Positions 14,769 to 24,718 of a stretch of DNA of 64,000 bases are shown piece by piece (positions within the stretch are counted from its first letter, which is position 1; the number at the start of each line of letters is the position of its first letter). A program made the position numbers and the translations under genes. The notes below the pieces were generated by a model that saw only the letters and a program-made list of their open reading frames with translations, had not been told where the DNA came from and did no database searches. Source of the DNA: an uncultured Eubacterium sp. (GTDB lineage Bacteria; Bacillota; Clostridia; Lachnospirales; Lachnospiraceae); contig CAPAOV010000014.1 in assembly GCA_948579355.1 (NCBI GenBank), positions 1 through 64,000 on the forward strand. The letters run 5' to 3'.

Positions 14769-16745
14769 ATGGATTATAATAAAAACAATAGAAACGACCG
14801 TAATCCGAACAGGAAGAAAAGAAACCGCACGAATATAGCCATCTGTATTATGGCGGCAATGTTTGCCATCGGTTTGATTTTCTTTCTAAATTCGGAAATA
14901 CAGAGAAATACGGAGAAAGAGATTTCCTATACAAAATTTATCGAAATGTTGAAAAAAGAACAGGTAAAAAAAGTTACGTTCAAATCCAACATGATTTATA
15001 TTGAGCCGAAAAAGGAAGAGAAAGTTGCCATGTTGACGGTGACGTATTATACCGGCTATGTCAATGATGAAAAATTAGTACAGGATTTATTGAATAAATA
15101 TGGCGTGGAGTTTAGTGCGGAGATTCCGAGCAGTTCCGGTATCATGGACTTTTTGTTGTCGTATTTACTGCCGATTATAGGGCTCTGGGTGCTGCTGTGG
15201 TTCTTTATGCGCTCAGCGACCAAAGGCGGCGGTCTTATGGGCGGCGTCGGCAAGTCGAATGCCAAAATGTATGTGGAGAAAAAGACCGGAGTAACCTTTT
15301 CAGATGTGGCGGGCGAAGAAGAAGCAAAAGAATCGCTGACAGAATTAGTTGATTTTCTGAAAAACCCGGAAAAATATAAAAAGATTGGCGCCCGGCTGCC
15401 AAAGGGAGCTCTTCTCGTAGGCCCTCCGGGAACCGGTAAGACGCTGTTGGCAAAGGCGCTGGCAGGAGAAGCGGGAGTTCCGTTTTTCTCTCTTTCCGGC
15501 TCGGATTTCGTAGAGATGTTCGTCGGTGTCGGTGCATCCCGTGTCCGTGATTTATTTAAACAGGCGACGCAGATGGCGCCGTGTATTATCTTTATTGATG
15601 AGATTGACGCCATCGGTAAGAGCCGCGACGGCCAGTTTGGCGCTGGTAATGATGAGCGCGAGCAGACGTTGAATCAGCTTCTGTCGGAGATGGACGGCTT
15701 TGATTCTTCCAAGGGAATTATCATTCTCGGAGCGACGAACCGTCCGGAAGTTTTGGACAAGGCATTGCTCCGCCCGGGGCGTTTTGACCGTCGTATTATA
15801 GTAGAGAAGCCGGATTTGAAAGGGCGCGTGGACGTCCTGAAAGTACATTCCCATGATGTGCTGATGGATGAGACCGTCGACTTGGAAGAGATTGCTCTGG
15901 CGACGTCGGGAGCAGTCGGAGCAGATTTGGCAAATATGGTTAATGAGGCGGCGATAATGGCTGTAAAGGACGGACGGAACGTAGTCGGCCAGAAAGATTT
16001 ATTTGAGGCAGTAGAGGTTGTCCTTGCCGGAAAGGAAAAGAAAGACCGGATACTCGGCAAGGAAGAGAAGAAGATTGTCGCCTACCACGAGATTGGACAT
16101 GCGTTAGTGGCAACCAAATTAAAAAATACCGAACCGGTGCAAAAGATTACCATTGTACCACGCACGATGGGGGCGCTCGGCTATGTGATGCAGGTGCCGG
16201 AAGAAGAGAAGTATCTGATGAAGAGAGAGGAGTTAATCTCTGAAATTACTACGCTGATGGGCGGCCGTGCGGCCGAGGAAGTGAAATTTGACGATATTAC
16301 GACAGGAGCGTCGAACGATATCGAGAAAGCGACTTCGATTGCACGTTCCATGGTGACGCAATACGGTATGAGTAAGAAGTTCGGCATGATTGGTCTGGAG
16401 ACGATACAGAGCAGATATCTGGACGGCCGTCCGGTGTCAAATTGCGGCGAGGTGACGGAGAGCGCTATTGATGAAGAAGTTATGGAGATTTTAAATCAAT
16501 GTTATGACAAAGCGGTTTCCTGTATTAAAGAACATCAGGAAGTGATGGATAAGCTGGCGGCGCACCTGATTGAAAAAGAGACGATTACCGGCAAAGAATT
16601 TGTTGAGATTTATGAGGAAATTACCGGTATCAAATTAAAGAAAAGAAATTCAGAGGGGAAGATTGTCGAGGAAGAAGAGGAAGAAGAAAAGAAAGAGAAA
16701 AACGAAGCGGAAAATGAAGTGGAGAACAAAGAGGGAGAAGAGTAA
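14769..16745 (+). CDS. ftsH: ATP-dependent membrane zinc protease FtsH
   Basis: The 658-residue protein has a basic N-terminus, a first membrane helix (about 25-43), a short extracytoplasmic domain and a second helix (about 118-143). The AAA module follows: Walker A GPPGTGKT at 218-225, Walker B IFIDEIDA, and the second region of homology NRPEVLDKALLRPGRFDR. The zinc protease motif HEIGH is at 440-444. The C-terminal 35 residues are almost entirely Glu, Lys and Asn (EEEEEEKKEKNEAENEVENK), an unusually acidic tail. FtsH degrades misfolded membrane proteins and selected regulators. The stop TAA overlaps the next start (TAATG), so translation is coupled to the HAD gene. Confidence 0.97.
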   Translation: MDYNKNNRNDRNPNRKKRNRTNIAICIMAAMFAIGLIFFLNSEIQRNTEKEISYTKFIEMLKKEQVKKVTFKSNMIYIEPKKEEKVAMLTVTYYTGYVNDEKLVQDLLNKYGVEFSAEIPSSSGIMDFLLSYLLPIIGLWVLLWFFMRSATKGGGLMGGVGKSNAKMYVEKKTGVTFSDVAGEEEAKESLTELVDFLKNPEKYKKIGARLPKGALLVGPPGTGKTLLAKALAGEAGVPFFSLSGSDFVEMFVGVGASRVRDLFKQATQMAPCIIFIDEIDAIGKSRDGQFGAGNDEREQTLNQLLSEMDGFDSSKGIIILGATNRPEVLDKALLRPGRFDRRIIVEKPDLKGRVDVLKVHSHDVLMDETVDLEEIALATSGAVGADLANMVNEAAIMAVKDGRNVVGQKDLFEAVEVVLAGKEKKDRILGKEEKKIVAYHEIGHALVATKLKNTEPVQKITIVPRTMGALGYVMQVPEEEKYLMKREELISEITTLMGGRAAEEVKFDDITTGASNDIEKATSIARSMVTQYGMSKKFGMIGLETIQSRYLDGRPVSNCGEVTESAIDEEVMEILNQCYDKAVSCIKEHQEVMDKLAAHLIEKETITGKEFVEIYEEITGIKLKKRNSEGKIVEEEEEEEKKEKNEAENEVENKEGEE

Positions 16746-17557
16746 TGGCATATGAGCTTTTGGTATTGGACGTAGACGGCACGCTTGTCAATTCGCATAA
16801 GCAGATTTCCGATATTACCCGTGATGCCATTTTGGAATGTCAGGAAAATGGTATCAGGGTGGCGATTGCGTCCGGCCGCTGCACGGAGGGGATTCGACAT
16901 CAGGCAAAAGAGATTCATCTGGATGAATACGGTGGCTATATTATTTCCTTTAATGGGGGCAGGATAACAAATTTTCAGACCGGCGAGGTAATCTATGATA
17001 TTCCGCTGCCGAAAGGAATGATACATGAATTATATGATTATTCCGTACAAGAGAAAACGGGAATATTGACATATAACGAGGGAAAAATCGTATCTCACAG
17101 CGATACCGACGAGTATATCGTCATGGATGCCAAGGGATGTGATATTCCGATATGGGTGCCGGAAGACTTCCACAGAGACGTGACCTTTGACGGCAATAAG
17201 GTTATTCTGACAGGCAATCCGCAGCAGTTGGAGGCATTAGAGCCGAAAGCGGCCAAAGACTTTGAGGGAAGATTATCGGTATACCGCTCAGAGGGCTTTT
17301 ATCTGGAAATGATGCCGCTTGGTGTCGATAAGGCTTACGGCGTTTCCAAGCTTTTAGAGCGGCTTGGGTATCGCAGAAGTCAAATTGTCTGCTGTGGAGA
17401 CGGCTTTAACGATTTGCCGATGATTGAATATGCGGGACTCGGTGTTGCCATGGATAATGCACCGGAAGAACTAAAGCAACTGGCCGATTATATCGCCCCC
17501 TCCTGTGACGAGGACGGTCTGGTCGATGTTATCGAACGATTTATAAAGGATTGGTAG
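16745..17557 (+). CDS. HAD-superfamily Cof-type phosphatase
   Basis: The 270-residue protein carries the HAD motifs: I, DVDGTLV at residues 9-15; II, Ser/Thr in IASGR; III, a conserved Lys near VDKAYG; and IV, GDGFNDLPM. The cap domain between motifs II and III is the Cof/type IIB kind found in sugar-phosphate and cofactor phosphatases. The substrate cannot be told from sequence. It starts inside the ftsH stop codon (TAATG) and overlaps the uvrC frame, so it is part of an ftsH-HAD-uvrC-YgiQ operon. Confidence 0.92.
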   Translation: MAYELLVLDVDGTLVNSHKQISDITRDAILECQENGIRVAIASGRCTEGIRHQAKEIHLDEYGGYIISFNGGRITNFQTGEVIYDIPLPKGMIHELYDYSVQEKTGILTYNEGKIVSHSDTDEYIVMDAKGCDIPIWVPEDFHRDVTFDGNKVILTGNPQQLEALEPKAAKDFEGRLSVYRSEGFYLEMMPLGVDKAYGVSKLLERLGYRRSQIVCCGDGFNDLPMIEYAGLGVAMDNAPEELKQLADYIAPSCDEDGLVDVIERFIKDW

Positions 17558-17559
17558 AT

Positions 17560-19413
17560 GTGTTTAATCGGGAAGAGGAATTAAAGAAACTGCCGGCAAA
17601 GCCGGGAGTCTATCTCATGCATGATAAATCCGATGAGATTATTTATGTGGGGAAAGCAGTAAGCCTTAAAAACAGGGTTCGCCAATATTTTCAAAAGAGC
17701 CGCAATGTCTCGCCGAAGATTGAGCGTATGATTGAGCGAATCGCATGGTTTGAATATATTGTAACGGATAGCGAGCTGGAGGCTCTTGTACTGGAGTGTA
17801 ATCTCATTAAGGAGCATTCTCCCCGCTACAATACGATGTTAAAGGATGGTAAATCTTATCCGTTCTTGAAAGCAACGATTCAGGAAGCCTATCCAAGGCT
17901 TCTTTTTGCGCACCAGATGAAGCGTGACGGGTGCAAATATTTTGGCCCGTTTACGAGCAGCAAAGCCATTCGGGATACGATAGAACTTGTAAATAAACTC
18001 TTTCATCTGCGCAATTGCCGGAAAGTGCTGCCGCGGGATATCGGTAAGGAACGGCCGTGTCTCTATCACCAGATAGGCCAGTGCAAAGCTCCTTGTCAGG
18101 GTGCTGTTTCGCAAGAGGAATACCGCGCCGGCTTTGAAAAGGCGCTTAAGTTTCTGCAAGGCGATACACGGGAGATTTTGTCGGAACTGACAGAGAAAAT
18201 GCAGCAGGCGTCGGCGGAAATGAAGTTTGAGGAGGCGGCGCAGTATCGAGATTTGATTCAAAGTGTCAAACAGGTGACGGAGCGTCAGAAGATTACTTCG
18301 TCAGACAATGAAGACAGGGATATTGTGGCGATGGCAAGAGGCGGCGACGAGGCGGTTGTACAGGTCTTTTTCATCCGCGGCGGTAAAATGCTCGGGCGGG
18401 AGCACTATTATCTCACAGGGGTAAAGGAAGAGAGTGATTCGGCGGTGTTGTCCGCCTTTGTAAAACAGATGTATGCCGGAACGCCTTATGTGCCAAAGGA
18501 AATATGGATGGAGGAAGAAGTGGAGGACGCGGCAGCCATTCTCGAATGGCTGTCAACAAAGCGGGGATACAAAGTGTATTTCCGCTATCCGAAGCGCGGG
18601 CAAAAGGAGCGCATGCTAGAGCTGGCAAAGAGAAATGCGGAGCTGGTTCTTATCAAAGACGCAGAGAAGCTCAAGGAGGAGAGAGCCCGTACGGTCGGCG
18701 CTATGGAGGAGATACAGCAGCTTCTGGAAATGGACGGCTTAAAGCGTGTAGAATCTTATGATATCTCTAACATTAACGGTTTTGAAACGGTCGGCTCCAT
18801 GGTCGTATTTGAGAACGGAAAGGCAAAAAAAAGCGATTATCGAAAGTTCCGCATTCGCTCTGTCAGCGGGCCGGACGATTACGGAGCGATGCGCGAAATG
18901 CTGACGAGGCGGTTTGAGCACAGCAGACGCGAGGGGCTGTCGGAGCTGGATTCATTTGGCAGACTGCCGGATATTATTTTCATGGATGGCGGTAAAGGTC
19001 AGGTCAATATAGCAGAGGAAGTACTGTCAAATCTTAACATTATAGTCCCCGTGTGCGGAATGGTGAAAGACGACCGCCATCGGACAAGAGGACTCTATTT
19101 CCAAAATAAGGAAATTCCGATAGATACTCACGGGCAGGGATTTCGTTTGATAACGAGGATACAGGATGAGACGCACCGCTTTGCGATAGAATATCATAAG
19201 CAGATACGGAGCAAGGGACAGGTACATTCGGTGCTCGATGACATACCGTTCATTGGCCCTGCGAGACGAAAGGCCTTGATGCGTCATTTTGATTCGCTGG
19301 ATGATATCAGGAAAGCGGGGCTGGAAGAACTGATGGAACTGCCGGAAATGAACGAACAGGCGGCGAGAGAAGTTGTCTCTTTCTTCCGCCAAACCGATGA
19401 GAGCGAGTCATAG
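17560..19413 (+). CDS. uvrC: excinuclease ABC subunit C
   Basis: The 617-residue UvrC makes both incisions of nucleotide excision repair. The order is GIY-YIG nuclease (about 10-95: PGVYLM, IYVGKAVSLKNRV), a Cys-rich linker (CRKVLPR to CKAPC), a UVR motif for UvrB binding (about 200-235), the RNase H-like 5' nuclease domain (YDISNINGF, MDGGKGQVN) and tandem helix-hairpin-helix motifs (IPFIGPARRKALMRHF). The frame is open from TTG 17551, but the only ribosome site (AAAGGA, 17545-17550) is directly adjacent to that codon. GTG 17560, 9 bases away, gives an N-terminus of normal length, so I place the start there. It overlaps or abuts the HAD stop at 17557. Confidence 0.96.
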   Translation: MFNREEELKKLPAKPGVYLMHDKSDEIIYVGKAVSLKNRVRQYFQKSRNVSPKIERMIERIAWFEYIVTDSELEALVLECNLIKEHSPRYNTMLKDGKSYPFLKATIQEAYPRLLFAHQMKRDGCKYFGPFTSSKAIRDTIELVNKLFHLRNCRKVLPRDIGKERPCLYHQIGQCKAPCQGAVSQEEYRAGFEKALKFLQGDTREILSELTEKMQQASAEMKFEEAAQYRDLIQSVKQVTERQKITSSDNEDRDIVAMARGGDEAVVQVFFIRGGKMLGREHYYLTGVKEESDSAVLSAFVKQMYAGTPYVPKEIWMEEEVEDAAAILEWLSTKRGYKVYFRYPKRGQKERMLELAKRNAELVLIKDAEKLKEERARTVGAMEEIQQLLEMDGLKRVESYDISNINGFETVGSMVVFENGKAKKSDYRKFRIRSVSGPDDYGAMREMLTRRFEHSRREGLSELDSFGRLPDIIFMDGGKGQVNIAEEVLSNLNIIVPVCGMVKDDRHRTRGLYFQNKEIPIDTHGQGFRLITRIQDETHRFAIEYHKQIRSKGQVHSVLDDIPFIGPARRKALMRHFDSLDDIRKAGLEELMELPEMNEQAAREVVSFFRQTDESES

Positions 19414-19423
19414 GAGGGAGCAT

Positions 19424-21268
19424 ATGAAAGCAAACGCTGCATTTTTACCTGTCTCAAAAAAGGATATGAAAAAGCGGGGGTGGCGTCAGTGCGACTTTGT
19501 TTTTGTTATTGGCGACGCCTATGTCGACCATTCTTCGTTTGGCCCGGCCATTATCAGCCGGCATCTGGAGGCTCACGGCTTTAAGGTGGGAATCATTTCA
19601 CAGCCCGACTGGCGTGAAGAGAGTAGTATTGCAGTACTGGGAGAACCGCGTCTGGGGTTTCTTGTCTGCGGCGGTAATATGGATTCTATGGTAAACCATT
19701 ATACGGTGGCAAAGAAGCGCCGTCGTCAAGACGCCTATACGCCGGGAGGGAAGATGGGGAAAAGACCGGACTATGCAACTATTGTATATGCCAATCTAAT
19801 TCGCCGCACATATAAAAAGACGCCGATTATTATCGGAGGCATTGAGGCGAGTCTGCGCCGTCTGGCGCATTATGATTACTGGTCGGATAAGGTGAAACGC
19901 TCTATCCTGCTTGATTCGGGCGCAGATTTGATATCTTACGGGATGGGAGAGCACAGTATATTAGAGATAGCGGAAGCGCTTGACAGCGGCATGGCGGTAA
20001 GGGATATTACGTTTATTGCCGGTACTGTTTACCGGACAAAAGAGGGGGAGCTTTCTGCCTATGAGCCAGTTCTGCTGCCCTCGTTTGAAGAGATTGTAAA
20101 AAGCAAGAGAAAATATGCGGAAAGTTTTATGACGCAATACGAGAATACCGATTCCTTTACTGCAAGACCATTGGTAGAGGCCTATCCAAATAAAGTACTT
20201 GTCGTGCAAAACCCTCCCGCCAAACCGTTGACGACACAGGAGATGGATGATATTTATGCCTATCCGTATGTTGGCACATATCATCCGGACTATGAGAAAC
20301 TTGGCGGTGTGCCGGCCATTCAGGAAATCCGTTTCAGTCTCACGAGCTGCCGCGGATGTTTCGGAGGATGTAATTTCTGCGCCCTCACGTTCCATCAGGG
20401 GCGTATCGTGCAGTCCCGCAGCCATGAATCCATTTTAAAAGAAGCTGGGGATATGACTCAGGAAAAGGACTTTAAGGGCTATATACACGACGTGGGCGGG
20501 CCTACGGGAAACTTTCGCAGGCCGGCGTGTGAGAAGCAGATGACAAAAGGAGTCTGCCGCAAGAAACAATGTCTGTTTCCGAAGCCGTGTAACAACATGA
20601 AAGCAAGTCATAAAGATTATATAAAACTTTTGCGGAAGCTGAAACAACTGCCCGCAGTAAAAAAAGTTTTTGTGCGCTCCGGTATCCGCTTCGATTATGT
20701 GATGGCAGATTCCGACGATACATTTTTGCGGGAACTGTGCAACGACCATATTAGCGGACAGCTTCGGGTAGCTCCGGAACATGTGTCGGGCGGTGTGCTG
20801 CAGGCGATGGGAAAACCTCCGCATGCTATATATGAGCAGTTTTTAAAGAGATATACGCGTGTCAATCGCCTGACCGGAAAGAAACAGTATGTAATACCTT
20901 ATTTCATGTCGTCACACCCCGGCTGCACGCTGAAAGAGGCTGTAGAGTTAGCGGAATACATTCGTGACCTCGGTTATATGCCGGAACAGGCACAGGATTT
21001 CTATCCGACGCCGTCGACCATTTCCACCTGTATGTATTATACCGGACTGGACCCACGCACGATGAAGAACATATATGTTCCGCGAAGCGCGCATGAAAAA
21101 GCGATGCAGCGCGCGTTGCTCCAGTACCGGAATCCGGACAATTATGAGCTGGTAAAAGAAGCCCTGCAAAAAGCAGGGCGGGAAGACTTAATCGGTTTTG
21201 GGAAACAGTGTCTCATCACGCCGCGCAAACTGGCAAAAAGGAAACCAGTGAAAAAGCGCGGACGCTAG
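19424..21268 (+). CDS. YgiQ-family radical SAM protein
   Basis: The 614-residue protein starts at ATG 19424 behind AGGAGGG. It has an N-terminal domain beginning FLPVSKKDMKKRGW, typical of YgiQ/UPF0313, then the radical SAM cluster motif CRGCFGGCNFC, that is Cx3Cx2C, and a C-terminal DUF3362-like part (PEQAQDFYPTPSTISTCMYYTGLDP). Members bind a 4Fe-4S cluster and S-adenosylmethionine; the reaction is unknown. A Cys-rich insertion (CEKQMTKGVCRKKQCLFPKPC) could hold an additional metal centre and is normal in the family. The gene is the last of the ftsH-uvrC operon and ends convergently with the penicillin-binding protein gene. Confidence 0.93.
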   Translation: MKANAAFLPVSKKDMKKRGWRQCDFVFVIGDAYVDHSSFGPAIISRHLEAHGFKVGIISQPDWREESSIAVLGEPRLGFLVCGGNMDSMVNHYTVAKKRRRQDAYTPGGKMGKRPDYATIVYANLIRRTYKKTPIIIGGIEASLRRLAHYDYWSDKVKRSILLDSGADLISYGMGEHSILEIAEALDSGMAVRDITFIAGTVYRTKEGELSAYEPVLLPSFEEIVKSKRKYAESFMTQYENTDSFTARPLVEAYPNKVLVVQNPPAKPLTTQEMDDIYAYPYVGTYHPDYEKLGGVPAIQEIRFSLTSCRGCFGGCNFCALTFHQGRIVQSRSHESILKEAGDMTQEKDFKGYIHDVGGPTGNFRRPACEKQMTKGVCRKKQCLFPKPCNNMKASHKDYIKLLRKLKQLPAVKKVFVRSGIRFDYVMADSDDTFLRELCNDHISGQLRVAPEHVSGGVLQAMGKPPHAIYEQFLKRYTRVNRLTGKKQYVIPYFMSSHPGCTLKEAVELAEYIRDLGYMPEQAQDFYPTPSTISTCMYYTGLDPRTMKNIYVPRSAHEKAMQRALLQYRNPDNYELVKEALQKAGREDLIGFGKQCLITPRKLAKRKPVKKRGR

Positions 21269-21309
21269 TACAATGAAATATGTCAATTATTTAATATCCA
21301 TTGTACTAG
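21265..21309. repeat. inverted repeat containing both convergent stop codons
   Basis: CTAGTACAATG (21265-21275) is perfectly inverted at 21299-21309. The TAG stop of the YgiQ gene lies in the left arm and the TAG stop of the PBP gene (minus strand, 21308-21306) in the right arm. There is no T-run, so it is a weak terminator at most. Confidence 0.7.
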
Positions 21310-23852
21310 TTATGCACTTCACAAATAGAACCTGACAGATAGTTTGGTACGACGAGAGAGGAGTCTGACGTATGGGCAGACTCGTTTTTCTGCAAATAGA
21401 CGGCTGTATATATTTGGGAAGCCGGACAGCCGTCTCCCGCCAGCCGGCCGGAAGTCCGGCATATCTTACAGCGGATATGGCAGTCGCACGCCTCGGTCGG
21501 CACCGAATCGATGGCAAAAAATTCTTTCTTTTCACACGAGCCGCCGATTGCCCTGTTGCAAAGTTCCCGTATAGCCAGTTTCCCGCATTTGGTACAAATA
21601 TTTTCAGTAGTAATCGACGACGGTTTTTGGAAAGAGGAAACGGTATAATTTCGGTTTAATGTTTCCATGATATCCCGCCAGATATTCTTGTGGTAGGAGG
21701 TCTGGTTTTGCTTGCGGTTGCTGTCGTATCCGCCCCAGATACCTGCGGTCAGGTTCGGAGTATAGCCGACAAACCACAAATCCCTGTTTCCGGTAGAAGT
21801 TCCCGTTTTCCCCGCCTGTGCCATAGGAAGATTACGGAATTTCAACAGTTTGCCGGTTCCCTTTTGGATGACATCTTCCATCGCGTTTGTCAACAGCCAA
21901 GCGGTAGAATCTTTGATGACGGATTTTGATTCCTGACCGCCTGTATTGTCAAGCAATACATTGCCATCGTGGTCGAGAATCTTAGTGTAAAACGAAGGGC
22001 GCTGATAAACACCGCCATTGGCAATCGTGGCAAAGCCGGAAGTCAGTTCCAGATTCGTAACTCCCTTTGTCAGACCGCCCAGAGCAAGAGGGAGGGAAAT
22101 GTCTGTATACGTTTTGCCGGAAGTGTTTGTATAATTGTCGACTAATGTTGTAAAACCAAGGTTTAACAGGTAATCATATCCTGTTTTCGGAGTGATGTCG
22201 TTCAATGTTTTCACAGCCACGATATTCATCGAATCGGCAATGGCTGTCCGCAGGGAAGTGATACCCCGATATGAAGAACCGTACCAGTTTTTCACGGGCT
22301 TTTTAGTTCCCGGATAAAAGTATGGCGCGTCGTTTTGCACCGATGCCAGCGTCTTGCCTGCGGTATCAAGAGCGGGCAGATAGGTAGACAAAATTTTAAA
22401 TGTCGAGCCGGGCTGGCGTACAGAGCCGGTGGCGCGGTTGAGCGTGCGGCTTGCGGTCTTTTCCCCTCTGCCTCCGCACAGAGCCTTGATGGCGCCGGTC
22501 TTTTGGTCCATGAGGACAAAGGAAACCTGTGGCTGGATAACGAGATTGATTGTCTCGGAAATAATTTTGTCCCCCGGCTGAATCATTGCCTCGCGAAATT
22601 GTTTCGCCTGTTTGCGGGCTGTGCTCTGTTTGTCATAATAGGCGGAACATTTTTTCTTTTTTGTCTTCTGAAACCATTTCTTCATATCCGCAAAAGTATA
22701 GGCCAATTCCGTACCGTCTGCTTTTTGCAGTGTCAGTTGGTAAGATAGCTGGTATTTGGAGTCTTGCGGATAGTATTTTTTGTTGTTAATAATGCGGTCG
22801 ACGGTGCGCTGCATATTACTATCCTGCGTGCTGCATATCGTTAAACCGCGTGTATAGAGAGTGTTGTAGGCCTGCGTCTCCGTATAACCGCATTTTTCCT
22901 TTAAGTCCTGAATGACCTGCTCAATCAGGGCGTCCGTAAAATAGGAGGTAATCGTATCGGCCTGTGTTGTCTTCTGATTGATTTTCTGTATGCGCGTATA
23001 GACGTCGTCTTTCATGGCCTCCGTATATTGTGCGCTGTCAATGTAGCCCTGACTCAGCATATAGGAAAGCACAGTAGTACGTTTCGTACGGTTTTTTTCC
23101 GGATGGGAAATCGGATTGTAGGCAGACGGGTTCTGGGTAATACCGGCCAAAACGGTACATTCTGACAGTGTAAGTTCATTTACCGGTTTGTTAAAATACC
23201 GTCTTGCCGCCGCCTGTACGCCGAGAGTGTTCTGTCCGAGATTAATTGTGTTCAGATAGTATTCCAGAATTTCGTCCTTGGAATATCGCTTTTCAATTTC
23301 AAGAGCTAAATACTGCTCCTGAATTTTTCGCTTTAATTTGTCATAGAGAGACGGTTCGTCGCCACCGTGAAACACCTGATTTTTCAAGAGCTGCTGGGTT
23401 AAGGTACTGGCACCCTGAGTGAAATTGCCGCCATTGCGCAGTCCCGCCGTGACGGCGCGGAATATACCCTGCACATCAACGCCGTTGTGGGTGCGGAAGC
23501 GTTCGTCTTCAATAGCAATCACGGCATTTTGTAAATTTTGCGGAATTTCGTTAAGTTCCACGTACTGGCGATTGGCGTTCTGGCCGACAAGCGTATGCGT
23601 CACTTTGCCGGATATATCTAAAACGGACGTCGTATAACCTTGTGGAATAATCTGAATTTGTTCGGGATTTGGCGCCGAGGAGAGAATGCTCTGGAAAGCG
23701 CCCGCTATCATACTAATGCCAAAAAGGCACATAAAAATTAAGCCAATCAGAAAAAATCGGATTCCGATAAGCTGCAGCTTGTGTATGCGGTTTGTGACGG
23801 GAGAATGAAGCCGGTTGGCGCGTTTCTCCACTTCTTTACGGCCGTAATGCAT
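21306..23852 (-). CDS. class A penicillin-binding protein (glycosyltransferase/transpeptidase)
   Basis: This 848-residue bifunctional peptidoglycan synthase has a basic cytoplasmic N-terminus, one membrane helix (about 30-55), a GT51 glycosyltransferase domain (IAIEDERFRTHNGVD with the catalytic Glu, TQGASTLTQQLLKN, EILEYYLNTINLG), and a transpeptidase domain with STFK (active Ser), SMN and KTGT. The C-terminal extension after residue 760 contains six Cys, including CTKCGK and CDCHIRCKICR, which looks like a zinc-binding or disulfide-rich appendix and is unusual. The start is put at ATG 23852: a GAAATGAGG ribosome site overlaps the alternative ATG at 23864. Orientation is convergent with the YgiQ gene. 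Confidence 0.93.
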   Translation of the reverse strand: MHYGRKEVEKRANRLHSPVTNRIHKLQLIGIRFFLIGLIFMCLFGISMIAGAFQSILSSAPNPEQIQIIPQGYTTSVLDISGKVTHTLVGQNANRQYVELNEIPQNLQNAVIAIEDERFRTHNGVDVQGIFRAVTAGLRNGGNFTQGASTLTQQLLKNQVFHGGDEPSLYDKLKRKIQEQYLALEIEKRYSKDEILEYYLNTINLGQNTLGVQAAARRYFNKPVNELTLSECTVLAGITQNPSAYNPISHPEKNRTKRTTVLSYMLSQGYIDSAQYTEAMKDDVYTRIQKINQKTTQADTITSYFTDALIEQVIQDLKEKCGYTETQAYNTLYTRGLTICSTQDSNMQRTVDRIINNKKYYPQDSKYQLSYQLTLQKADGTELAYTFADMKKWFQKTKKKKCSAYYDKQSTARKQAKQFREAMIQPGDKIISETINLVIQPQVSFVLMDQKTGAIKALCGGRGEKTASRTLNRATGSVRQPGSTFKILSTYLPALDTAGKTLASVQNDAPYFYPGTKKPVKNWYGSSYRGITSLRTAIADSMNIVAVKTLNDITPKTGYDYLLNLGFTTLVDNYTNTSGKTYTDISLPLALGGLTKGVTNLELTSGFATIANGGVYQRPSFYTKILDHDGNVLLDNTGGQESKSVIKDSTAWLLTNAMEDVIQKGTGKLLKFRNLPMAQAGKTGTSTGNRDLWFVGYTPNLTAGIWGGYDSNRKQNQTSYHKNIWRDIMETLNRNYTVSSFQKPSSITTENICTKCGKLAIRELCNRAIGGSCEKKEFFAIDSVPTEACDCHIRCKICRTSGRLAGDGCPASQIYTAVYLQKNESAHTSDSSLVVPNYLSGSICEVHN

Positions 23853-24022
23853 AAATATCCTCATTTCCGTACTGCCTTAGATGGCAAAATACCTTTTGCT
23901 CCCAACATCATTTTTATTTTAGTATAGCAAAAACTCTTGAAAAGGGGAAGTAGAATTAGTACAATTATAATAAAAAAACATCAAATCAATACAGGAATTT
24001 CAAAAGAATTGGGAGAATGGAT

Positions 24023-24673
24023 ATGAATCATGTCTCACGCATTTTGCACAAAGGAGCACAGGGGGGAATCGTTGAAAAAAAGTCCCGTTTCATCGCCAAC
24101 ATCTTTCCGGTAAAGACAGAGGAAGAGGCGATGGAGAAGATAGCGGAAATGAAAAAGAAATATTATGATGCCAGACATAACTGTTATGCCTATATCATCG
24201 GCGGCAATCAGGAGACGGAACGTTCTTCTGACGACGGAGAACCGTCGGGAACGGCTGGCCGCCCGATGTTAGAAGTGCTGGCGGGAGAGGGGATTTGTGA
24301 TGTACTCGCCGTTGTCACCAGATATTTTGGCGGTACGCTCTTAGGTACCGGAGGTCTTGTGCGGGCATACTCCGGCGCTGTAAAAGAAGCGCTTTCCGAT
24401 TGTGTTCTGCTGGAGCAGGCGATGGGGTATCTGTTACAGATTGATACGGATTATACCGATTTAGCGAAAATCCAGTATATAGCGCGAACGCATGAGATTC
24501 GGGAGACGAATGGCGCTTATGCGGAACGTGTGACACTGGAATTATTAGTGCCCGCCGAAAAAATAGACGCTGTGGAAACAGAAATTACAGAGAAGACTTC
24601 CGGACGGGCAGAACTGAAACGCAGCGACGCCGTGCGCTATGGAATTGCCGGAAATGAAGTTATAATGTTATAA
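24023..24673 (+). CDS. YigZ/IMPACT-family protein
   Basis: The 216-residue protein has the UPF0029 (IMPACT) N-terminal domain: KKSRFIANIFPVKTEEEA, ARHNCYAYIIG, DDGEPSGTAGRPML, VVTRYFGGTLLGTGGLVRAYSGAV. It continues with the C-terminal alpha-beta domain found in bacterial YigZ. In eukaryotes the family binds GCN1; in bacteria the role is uncertain, with a proposed link to translation or proteolysis. Two in-frame ATG codons are possible; 24023 lies 6 bases from GGGAGA, whereas 24017 abuts it. The rarA frame follows without a gap, so the two genes form an operon. Confidence 0.92.
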   Translation: MNHVSRILHKGAQGGIVEKKSRFIANIFPVKTEEEAMEKIAEMKKKYYDARHNCYAYIIGGNQETERSSDDGEPSGTAGRPMLEVLAGEGICDVLAVVTRYFGGTLLGTGGLVRAYSGAVKEALSDCVLLEQAMGYLLQIDTDYTDLAKIQYIARTHEIRETNGAYAERVTLELLVPAEKIDAVETEITEKTSGRAELKRSDAVRYGIAGNEVIML

Positions 24674-24718
24674 ATGAGCAGTAGCTTGAAAAACCGCTCA
24701 GAAATGAGGTTAGTGTAT

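Noticed and set aside
19961..20425. Minus-strand frame of 154 codons opposite the YgiQ gene
   Set aside because: It runs through the conserved radical SAM coding region and has no initiation signal.
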